Source of the DNA: Phycisphaerales bacterium
Lineage (GTDB): Bacteria; Planctomycetota; Phycisphaerae; Phycisphaerales; SM1A02
Direction of reading: 5' to 3'
DNA length: 5,570 bases
Assembly: GCA_018882625.1 (NCBI GenBank)
Contig: VERO01000165.1
Location: 1 to 5,570, forward strand
Each line of letters begins with the position of its first letter. Position 1 is the stretch's first letter. A model generated the notes under the pieces. It was not told the origin of the DNA. It saw only the letters and a program-made list of their open reading frames with translations, and made no database searches. Of the stretch, positions 1 to 5,570 are shown piece after piece. The position numbers and the translations under genes are program-made.

Positions 1-1
1 C

Positions 2-6
2 GGGAG
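2..6 (+). promoter_or_regulatory. Ribosome binding site of the exported-protein gene
   Basis: GGGAG lies 8 nt upstream of the ATG at 15, a normal Shine-Dalgarno core and spacing. It supports the start at 15, although the ATGs at 24 and 27 are in the same frame. Confidence 0.5.
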
Positions 7-14
7 ATGATGCG

Positions 15-1922
15 ATGACCACCATGATGATCCGTGCCGCCTGGCTCGCATCGGCAGCCCTGTGCGCCGTGCCGGCCCCGAAGGCGCCTGCGCAATCTCC
101 TGCGGCGCCCACCCAGGCGGGCCCTGCCGCCGCAGGTGCCGCGACGAACGGCTCCGCCCCGAGCGGCGCTGCCGGTGCGCGACCCGCGGCCGATGCCCCG
201 CAGCGCGCCTTGCCTGCGGTCGAGGACCTCGCTCCCAAGTCGACGTTCCTGGCGCTTGGCGTCAAGGACATGGGTGCGCTGGCAGAGCGGTTCTCCGCGA
301 CGCCGCTGGCCAAGCTGCTCGAGGACCCGAAGGTCAAGGCCCTGATGGACGAGCCCTCGCAGGCCGCAGAGGCGGAGGAGCGCAAGAAGCGCCTCTCGGC
401 GATGGGCATCGACAGCGACAGCGTGCCATGGCCCGGTGCGGTTCGTCTTGCGCTCTTCATCGAGCGCGACCCGGAGCTCGATGCCGATGCGATCGGCGTG
501 ATGCTGTGCGCGGACTACGGCTCCAAGGCCGACGAGGCGGCGAAGATGGCCGACGGCATCATCGCGCGCCTCGAGCGGGAGTCCGGTCGTGGCACGGAGC
601 AGGTCGACATCGGCGGCGGGCGCCGTGCGACGGTCATCCCGCTCCCGAAGGAAGACGAGGATCTCGGCGGCGGCCAGCGCCGTCCTGCAGTGAATCCGCT
701 CGACGGGATCGGACAGGTGGCGGCCACACCGGACTCGCTCTTCTATCTCCGTGACGGCAGCCGGTTCTGGCTCGCCAGCTCGGTGGCGTCGCTCGAGGAC
801 GCGCTCGCGGCCGCGGAGGGCCGCGGCGAGACGCTCTCGTCAGTCGAGGACTGGCAGGGTGCATCGGCCCAGCTTGGCGGCACGGATGTCCAGGCGATCT
901 TCTTCACGGCGCCGCTGCAGCCGCTGGTGCGTCCGCTGCTCGCCGGGCCGATGGGCCCGATGCAGCCGCTGATCCAGAAGCTCTTCGGCGACATCAGGGC
1001 GTGGGGATTCGGGCTGGACGTCGGCGGCGGGCGCGGCATGATCGAGCTGTCATCGACGGTGTTCGTGCCGGGCGAGAAGATGGGGCTCGTGTCGCTCGTG
1101 TCCGATGGCGTCGAGGTCGACTCTCCTCCAGCGATGTGCGGCGACGACGCGGTCAGCTACCAGCGGCTCAATGTGCGCTTCGATGGCATCATGAAGCTGC
1201 TCGAGGATGCGCTTGCGGCGCTGCCGGACATGCAGGCGGAGCAGATCGCGCCCCTGCTTGAGCAGTGGGGCCCCGGGATGCGCAAGGCGTTCGGCGCCAT
1301 CGGGCCCACGATGTGGTCGTTCACGAATCCTGTGCCCGGATCCGAGGGCGGCACGCGTTCGGTGACGGTGATGCGCTGCAGCGACGAGCGTGCCGCGACC
1401 GCACTCGTCGCGCTCGCCGCGCCGAGTGCCGGCCTGATGCCGCGCGACTTCCAGGGAGGCCAGATCTACAGCGGCGAGGGCGTGCCGATCGCGATCGGGC
1501 TCGGAGGCAGCGCTGTGCTCTACGGCGACCTTGCGGCGGTCGAGCAGGTGATGCGCGCATCCACCGATGCCTCGGCCCGCAGCCTTGCGGAGAACGCGGT
1601 GTACAGGCGCGCCGCGGCGAGCGTGCCCCCGGGACCCGTGAGCGGATGGGGATACGTCGATGCCGTGCGCAGCTTCGACCTCAACCGGAAGGCGATGCTC
1701 GCCGAGGACGGACTGATCGGCAGGATGGATGGCGCCATGGACGACCGCGAGGCGGTGACCGACATGCTCCCGGTGCAGCTGCCGCCATCGATCCGCGATG
1801 CGCTGCAGGATGTGGATGCGGCGCTGCTGGCGCGGTACATCGGTCCGATCGTGTACGAGATGCGCCCGAGCGACCGCGGCCTGGCCATCAGGGCATGGTG
1901 GCTGCCGCCGGCGTCCGAGTGA
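15..1922 (+). CDS. Exported protein of unknown function, DUF3352-like
   Basis: A 635-residue protein whose function I do not recognise. Residues 1-26 look like a Sec signal peptide: basic MTTMMIR, a hydrophobic stretch AAWLASAALCAV, then APKAPA with likely cleavage after A26. Cys17 does not sit in a proper lipobox, so a lipoprotein is unlikely. Residues 27-67 are an Ala/Pro/Gly linker. The folded part starts near residue 72 with FLALGVKDMGALAERF, followed by TPLAKLLEDPKVKALMDEP. This resembles the opening of DUF3352-type exported proteins seen in planctomycetes. A second half (about 380-630) repeats the style, with YSGEGVPIAIGLGGSAVLYG followed by a helix (AAVEQVMRAS). No catalytic motif and no second membrane segment are visible, so a periplasmic or surface role is inferred. 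The start at 15 has GGGAG 8 nt upstream. Downstream in-frame ATGs at 24 and 27 would shorten the signal n-region. The gene's end overlaps the convergent hydrolase gene by 35 bp. The coding call is firm; the family call is tentative. Confidence 0.88.
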   Translation: MTTMMIRAAWLASAALCAVPAPKAPAQSPAAPTQAGPAAAGAATNGSAPSGAAGARPAADAPQRALPAVEDLAPKSTFLALGVKDMGALAERFSATPLAKLLEDPKVKALMDEPSQAAEAEERKKRLSAMGIDSDSVPWPGAVRLALFIERDPELDADAIGVMLCADYGSKADEAAKMADGIIARLERESGRGTEQVDIGGGRRATVIPLPKEDEDLGGGQRRPAVNPLDGIGQVAATPDSLFYLRDGSRFWLASSVASLEDALAAAEGRGETLSSVEDWQGASAQLGGTDVQAIFFTAPLQPLVRPLLAGPMGPMQPLIQKLFGDIRAWGFGLDVGGGRGMIELSSTVFVPGEKMGLVSLVSDGVEVDSPPAMCGDDAVSYQRLNVRFDGIMKLLEDALAALPDMQAEQIAPLLEQWGPGMRKAFGAIGPTMWSFTNPVPGSEGGTRSVTVMRCSDERAATALVALAAPSAGLMPRDFQGGQIYSGEGVPIAIGLGGSAVLYGDLAAVEQVMRASTDASARSLAENAVYRRAAASVPPGPVSGWGYVDAVRSFDLNRKAMLAEDGLIGRMDGAMDDREAVTDMLPVQLPPSIRDALQDVDAALLARYIGPIVYEMRPSDRGLAIRAWWLPPASE

Positions 1923-2796
1923 GCTCGCGGATCGCGTCAGCCGCCCACGTAGGGTGGCCCGTGCCGACCGAGTCGTGGCTGGCGCCGCGGTCGACGTGCA
2001 GCGTCGCGCGGCTCCCGGCGCGGCGAGCCTGCTCATGCAGGACGCGCACGAACTCCGGCGGCACGACCGGATCGTCCTCGCACGCCACCCACACCGTGGG
2101 GAGCGAGGCGCGCCCGATCGCCTGCAGCGCGACGGTGACAGGAGTCTCCCGTCCGCAGAGGAGTCCGATGGTGCGCGCAGCGATCCCCGCGACCGGGAAC
2201 GCCGGCATGCCTGCACTCGCGAGCCGCCCCGCGAGCGGGACCCGGATGTCCGGATAGGGGCACATGAGCAGCGCGCCCTCAATGCGCGTGCCGGAGGCGT
2301 GCAGCTCGGCGGCCGCGCGGACCGCGACCGATGCGCCAAGCGAGTGTCCGGCGATGATCCACGGGATGTCCGGCTGCGCGCGGATCGCTGCGCACGCGTC
2401 AGACACATCCGCCGTGCCGAGAGTGGAGGGGCCCTCCGGCGCGTCCCCGTGGCCGCGGAGGTCGATGACGCACGCGACACGCACATGAGGCAGCAGCCAC
2501 GGCAGCCGCCTCAGTGAGTCGATGCGCGACCGTCGCCATCCGTGCAGCAGCAGCAGTGCCGGGCCCTGCGGTTGTCCGCCCCGAATCGTCCACAGCGGCA
2601 GGCGCGTTCCATCGCCGCACGTGACCGATCCCTCGTCCGAGTCCAGGCCGATCTCCGAGGGCCGTGTCGGCAGTCCGCGCGCGAGTGCCCAGCCCACGGA
2701 CGCGCGTGCCGGATGACGTGCATCGCGCACGATTGCGGCGACCGCACAGGCAAGCGTCAGGGCCGCGCCGAGTGCGAGCAGGGCGGCGAGGCCCAT
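1888..2796 (-). CDS. Membrane-anchored alpha/beta hydrolase
   Basis: A 302-residue serine hydrolase of the alpha/beta fold (Abhydrolase_6 / Hydrolase_4 type). Residues 2-22 are a hydrophobic segment followed by Arg24, Asp25 and Arg27, which fits an N-terminal membrane anchor or uncleaved signal with the enzyme outside the membrane. The core follows family order: strand and oxyanion-loop motif LLLLHGW (81-87), DLRGHGD (112-118), nucleophile elbow GHSLG (150-154, Ser152), acid in CEDDPVVPPE (probably Asp242) and GASHDS with His274. The triad is therefore complete, so an active esterase, lipase or peptidase-like hydrolase is expected, but the substrate cannot be read from sequence. The start ATG lies 3 nt after the stop of the cyclodeaminase gene, with no strong Shine-Dalgarno, which suggests translation coupled to that gene. 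The TGA stop lies inside the convergent gene, giving a 35-bp coding overlap. Operon membership does not clarify the substrate. Confidence 0.93.
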   Translation of the reverse strand: MGLAALLALGAALTLACAVAAIVRDARHPARASVGWALARGLPTRPSEIGLDSDEGSVTCGDGTRLPLWTIRGGQPQGPALLLLHGWRRSRIDSLRRLPWLLPHVRVACVIDLRGHGDAPEGPSTLGTADVSDACAAIRAQPDIPWIIAGHSLGASVAVRAAAELHASGTRIEGALLMCPYPDIRVPLAGRLASAGMPAFPVAGIAARTIGLLCGRETPVTVALQAIGRASLPTVWVACEDDPVVPPEFVRVLHEQARRAGSRATLHVDRGASHDSVGTGHPTWAADAIRELTRTPAAATMP

Positions 2797-2799
2797 GCG

Positions 2800-3426
2800 C
2801 TAGGACCCGGTCCCGGTGCGGCCCATCCCTGCAACGCCGTGCGTGCCCGAGAGCGCACGCCGCGACGTGCAGGCACCGCGCACCGACTCCGCAGTGACGA
2901 CGCAGTCGAGCAGCGGCACGTTCACCTCGACGTTGGCGAGCGCCCCCTCGAGCGACACATCCGCGAACATCCGGGCGATGCGCAGGTCGCTCGCCAGGAG
3001 CGTCGACGTGCATCCATCGAGCCTCGCGAGCAGCACGATCGTGGCACACGCGAGGTCGGCGATCGCCGAGGGCGCGGCGATCGCCTCGTCGAGGGCCGGC
3101 TTCCAGCGCGGGTCTCCCGCGCGAGCCTCCCGCGGGATGCCCCACAGCGCATTGAGCGCCCGGTACGCGGTCGCGTCGCGGTCGGCGAGGGCCAACGCCT
3201 CAAGCCTCGCCTGCACCAGGAATGCAGCGGCATGCGCATGAAGGGCGGCGTGCGCAGCCCACTTCGGCTTGCCTTCCGTGTACGCGATCACCATGGAGCC
3301 CAGCGCGGCCGACTGCGCCAGGGTTACGGCAGCGGCGGCGCCACCTCCAGGCGTCGGGCTCTTCGATGCAAGGGCCTCAAGGTAGCCCGCGAGCGTCATG
3401 TCACCGAGGCGATGGTGCGCGCTCAT
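2800..3426 (-). CDS. Cyclodeaminase/cyclohydrolase family protein (FTCD C-terminal domain, FchA-like)
   Basis: A 208-residue stand-alone version of the formiminotransferase-cyclodeaminase C-terminal domain. Members convert 5-formimino-THF to 5,10-methenyl-THF and ammonia, or act as methenyl-THF cyclohydrolase (FchA); the sequence does not say which. Family signatures are the N-terminal helix (TLAGYLEALASKS), the SPTPGGGAAAA loop (23-33), SMVIAYTEGKPKW (44-56), ADRDATAY (81-88) in a long helix, and the C-terminal ASDLRIARMFADVSLEGALANVEVNV (145-170). The length is usual for single-domain members, and no formiminotransferase domain is attached. The frame is open further upstream to 3654, but that part lies inside pheT and is Arg-rich. 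The start at 3426 forms ATGA with the pheT stop and has GAGG 7 nt upstream. Residues 138-141 read GCTS where I recall many relatives having GN-type residues. After residue 173 the tail is Ser/Thr/Gly-rich and unlike the usual charged helix. The family call is firm; the exact reaction is uncertain. Confidence 0.93.
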   Translation of the reverse strand: MSAHHRLGDMTLAGYLEALASKSPTPGGGAAAAVTLAQSAALGSMVIAYTEGKPKWAAHAALHAHAAAFLVQARLEALALADRDATAYRALNALWGIPREARAGDPRWKPALDEAIAAPSAIADLACATIVLLARLDGCTSTLLASDLRIARMFADVSLEGALANVEVNVPLLDCVVTAESVRGACTSRRALSGTHGVAGMGRTGTGS

Positions 3427-5465
3427 GCCCTGACCTCGGCACCACACTCCGCAGCCAGTGCTGGCACGAGCGGGCGCGTGGCCTCGTCGACTTCCTCGCG
3501 TCGCAGCGTGCGATCGGGCGCACGAAAGAGCAGCCGCATGGTGAGCGACTTGCGGCCCGCGCCCACCTGCGGACCCCGGTACGTGCCGACGAAGTCCACG
3601 CGCTCGAGGTGCGGCATGCCGCAGCGCCAGACGCACGACTCCACCTGGGCCCACGTCACGGCGTCCGCCACGAGCAGCGACAGGTCGCGGTCGATCGCAG
3701 GATGGCTGGGGCTGGCCGTCACCGCGACGGCAGGCGGGAACCGGGACAGGAGAGGCCTCAGCGCGAGCTCGGCTGCAGCCACCGGGAGCGCGATGCCGAA
3801 GGCCTCAGCGATCGCCGGGTCGACCATGCCGAGCGTGCCGGCGTGCACGTCACCGATGGTGACGGATCCCGCATCGGCCAGGGCTGCACGCAGGCCATCC
3901 GAATCGGACGGGGCTCCGATGCGCATCGGGGCCGACGCGCCATGAGTGGCCTGCACCGCCCGCTCGAGCGCGCCACGCAGCGTCCGGAACGCATCCTGTG
4001 CGGACTTCGGGCCGACCACGACGAGCGCGACCTTGGCCTCCTCCGCATGCGCGTCCTGATGCAGTGCGAACGTGCGCGCGATCTCGAACAGCCGCACCTC
4101 AGTGGCACCGTGGTCGAGGTTGCGCGCGGCGCACTGGAGCAGGCTCGGCACCAGCGATGGCCGGAGCACTGGCTCGCCTGCGGTGCGGTCATCCGCCAGC
4201 GTGAGCATGCCGCCGCCGCGGGGCACGAACGGCTGCGCCGCCCGCTCGGACACCAGCGTGTGGGACACGCTCTCGGCAAGCCCCGCGGCCACGAGCGCGT
4301 CACGGAGCGCGCGCGGCCCCTCGACCTCAGGTTGGGATGGCGGCACACGGACCGTGATGGACTCGCGCACCGGCACCCGTTCGATCCCGACCACGCGCAG
4401 TACCTCCTCCACCAGGTCGACCTCGCGCTCGAGATCCATGCGGTGCGCGGGCACGGTGCACTGAAGCACTGCGGATCCGCCGCTGACGGAGCACCCCAGC
4501 GACTCGAGCACCCGGCGTGCCTCATCCGCCCCGATTGATGCGCCCGTGAGCGCGTTGAGCCGCGCGATGCGAAGGGTGATGGGTGCGCGTGGCGCCGGCC
4601 CTGGTCCGGCATGCAGAGGGCCCCGCAGCGCGCGTCCACCCGCGACCTCAAGGATCAGCCGCACCAGCCTGCGTGCCGGCCCGTCGACTGCGGCCGCATC
4701 GACGCCGCGCTCAAACCGGTAGCTCGAGTCGCTCGAGATCCTCAGCGACCGGCTGGCGTGGCGCACGTCCACGGGATTGAAGCTCGCGCTCTCGATCACC
4801 AGGTCCACCGTCGAGTCGCGCACTGCAGTCTCGGCGCCGCCCTTGACGCCAGCGATGGCCACCGGCCGGTCGCCATCTGCGATCACCAGGTGCCCATCGC
4901 CCAGCTCCACGGGCTTCGCGCCCTCGCCGATCGGGAGCATCGACTCGCCGGTGCGCGCGCGGCGCACCTCAAGCATGCGCGCGTGCAGGTGAGCCAGGTC
5001 GAAGGCATGCGTGGGCTGACCGAGCTCGAACAGCACGAAGTTGGTGCAGTCGACGATCGAGTTGCGCGGGATCTGTCCGATCGCCCGCAGGCGCGCCTGC
5101 ATCCAGGCGGGGCTAGGCCCGACCCGGACGCCGCGGATCACGCGCGCGGTGTAGAGGGGGCACGCGGCGGCATCGGCGACGGCGATCCGCAGCGCGCTCC
5201 CGCACTCCTCGGGATCCTCCTGGTGATCCGTCGGCGGAGGCGCGAGGGAGCGGCCTGTGGCGGCAGCCACCTCGCGGGCGAGGCCGACATGGCAGAGGCA
5301 GTCGCCGCGGTTGCTCGTGAGCTCGACCTCAAGGACCGTGTCCCCGCACGGAGATACCTCTCGGGACTCGACCGGAAGGCCGCAGGCCGTGAGGCAGTGC
5401 GCGATCTCGTCCGCAGTCGCGGCGCGGTCGAGATAGTCGTTGATCCAGGCGACGCTCGCCTTCAT
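3423..5465 (-). CDS. pheT: Phenylalanine--tRNA ligase beta subunit, compact form
   Basis: The 680-residue beta chain of the cytoplasmic PheS2-PheT2 enzyme, which attaches Phe to tRNA-Phe. Order: short N-terminal B1-type segment (MKASVAWINDYL, then LEVELTSNRGDCL at 45-57); B3/B4 editing domain (about 100-265) with DCTNFV (139-144), GQPTHAFD (149-156, His153) and IESASFN (Glu225), matching known editing-pocket residues; SSYRFERGVD (247-256); B5 domain (about 295-363) ending DLEREVDLVEEVLRVVGIERVP; catalytic-like core (about 385-565) with LRPSLVPSLL and VRLFEIARTF; FDX-ACB anticodon-binding domain (about 576-679) with SHPAIDRDLSLLV and FRAPDRTLRREEVD. Escherichia coli PheT has 795 residues. The difference is mostly a missing EMAP/OB tRNA-binding insertion, here replaced by a few residues around 36-44. 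Start: the frame is open to the window edge, but residues upstream of 5465 are Arg/Ala/Pro-rich and MKASVAWINDYL fits the family start. No clear Shine-Dalgarno precedes it. pheS is not adjacent. The TGA overlaps the next gene's ATG. Confidence 0.97.
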   Translation of the reverse strand: MKASVAWINDYLDRAATADEIAHCLTACGLPVESREVSPCGDTVLEVELTSNRGDCLCHVGLAREVAAATGRSLAPPPTDHQEDPEECGSALRIAVADAAACPLYTARVIRGVRVGPSPAWMQARLRAIGQIPRNSIVDCTNFVLFELGQPTHAFDLAHLHARMLEVRRARTGESMLPIGEGAKPVELGDGHLVIADGDRPVAIAGVKGGAETAVRDSTVDLVIESASFNPVDVRHASRSLRISSDSSYRFERGVDAAAVDGPARRLVRLILEVAGGRALRGPLHAGPGPAPRAPITLRIARLNALTGASIGADEARRVLESLGCSVSGGSAVLQCTVPAHRMDLEREVDLVEEVLRVVGIERVPVRESITVRVPPSQPEVEGPRALRDALVAAGLAESVSHTLVSERAAQPFVPRGGGMLTLADDRTAGEPVLRPSLVPSLLQCAARNLDHGATEVRLFEIARTFALHQDAHAEEAKVALVVVGPKSAQDAFRTLRGALERAVQATHGASAPMRIGAPSDSDGLRAALADAGSVTIGDVHAGTLGMVDPAIAEAFGIALPVAAAELALRPLLSRFPPAVAVTASPSHPAIDRDLSLLVADAVTWAQVESCVWRCGMPHLERVDFVGTYRGPQVGAGRKSLTMRLLFRAPDRTLRREEVDEATRPLVPALAAECGAEVRA
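3434..3437 (-). promoter_or_regulatory. Ribosome binding site of the cyclodeaminase gene
   Basis: On the minus strand GAGG ends 7 nt before the ATG at 3426, inside the last codons of pheT. It decides the start in favour of 3426 over the longer open frame reaching 3654. Confidence 0.55.
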
Positions 5466-5570
5466 GGTCGCAAAGGCTACTGCGCGCTCCGCGGTCGGGT
5501 GCGCCCGCACGCGTGCACGGGGCTGGCGCGCCTGCATGGACGCTGCGGATCCCGCGCGCCCGCGCCTGGC
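5466..5570. other. Upstream region of pheT, no recognised gene
   Basis: This 105-base stretch reaches the window edge and should hold the start signals of the pheT operon, if these are not further out. On the minus strand it contains no PheS-like C-terminus. One minus-strand frame ends with TAG at 5479-5477, just before pheT, and its translation is Arg/Pro-rich and unrecognisable. A weak TANNNT-type -10 candidate (TAGCCT on the minus strand, 5474-5479) lies 8 nt before the pheT ATG, without a visible -35. A perfect 10-bp palindrome GCACGCGTGC sits at 5507-5516. A plus-strand ATG at 5536 opens a frame that runs off the window. None of these is strong in DNA this GC-rich. Confidence 0.4.

Noticed and set aside
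609..1035. Repeated GGCGGCGGGCGC at about 613 and 1022
   Set aside because: Both copies encode short Gly-Gly-Gly-Arg turns in the same protein. This is a codon-composition coincidence, not a DNA repeat element.
1050..2486. 478-codon open frame on the minus strand across the end of the exported-protein gene and the hydrolase gene
   Set aside because: The translation is Arg/Ser/Ala/His-rich without family motifs, and it lies antisense to one clear gene and out of frame with another. Long spurious frames are expected at this GC content.
3427..3654. Longer N-terminus for the cyclodeaminase (76 extra residues)
   Set aside because: The extra part lies wholly inside pheT, is Arg/Ala/His-rich and unlike the family, and the ATG at 3426 has both a ribosome site and the pheT stop overlap.
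2542..3945. 467-codon open frame on the plus strand opposite the hydrolase, cyclodeaminase and pheT
   Set aside because: It crosses three well-supported minus-strand genes, is Arg-rich and has no recognisable domain.
3222..4538. 438-codon open frame on the plus strand opposite pheT
   Set aside because: It is a shadow of the pheT codons, with Arg/His/Ala-rich translation and no motifs.
5466..5537. Longer N-terminus for PheT (24 extra residues from ATG at 5537)
   Set aside because: The extra residues are Arg/Ala/Pro-rich and precede the family's usual start, MKxSxxWxxxYL-like.
1..5570. Search for tRNA, rRNA, CRISPR array, insertion sequence, integrase site or toxin-antitoxin pair
   Set aside because: I saw no matching structure by eye. 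Coding sequence of ordinary genes fills nearly the whole window.

Overview
This is a gene-dense, very GC-rich bacterial window (visibly around 70% GC) with four protein-coding genes and almost no intergenic DNA. The combination of a high-GC genome, a phenylalanyl-tRNA synthetase beta chain lacking the usual N-terminal EMAP/OB-type tRNA-binding domain, and a large exported protein with a DUF3352-like look and an Ala/Pro/Gly linker points to Planctomycetota, possibly a Phycisphaerae-type lineage. That placement is an inference from protein style, not a proven assignment.

Layout. Positions 15-1922 (+) encode a 635-residue exported protein of unknown function. The other three genes lie on the minus strand and read leftward towards it: pheT (5465 to 3423), a stand-alone cyclodeaminase/cyclohydrolase of the FTCD C-terminal family (3426 to 2800), and a membrane-anchored alpha/beta hydrolase (2796 to 1888). 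pheT and the cyclodeaminase overlap by an ATGA stop/start. The cyclodeaminase and hydrolase are 3 nt apart, so the three very probably form one transcript. The hydrolase converges on the exported-protein gene with a 35-bp overlap of the two coding ends, leaving no room for a conventional terminator between them. The 105 bases right of pheT (5466-5570) hold no recognisable gene and no pheS end.

Function. The gene set looks like housekeeping: PheT charges tRNA-Phe together with a PheS encoded elsewhere, the cyclodeaminase feeds one-carbon units into tetrahydrofolate metabolism, the hydrolase has a complete catalytic triad but no predictable substrate, and the exported protein probably acts in the periplasm or on the cell surface. 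I see no mobile element, CRISPR array, RNA gene or defence or biosynthetic cassette, and no convincing new biological system. The points most worth a second look are the compact PheT, the unusual pheT-cyclodeaminase coupling and the overlapping convergent gene ends.
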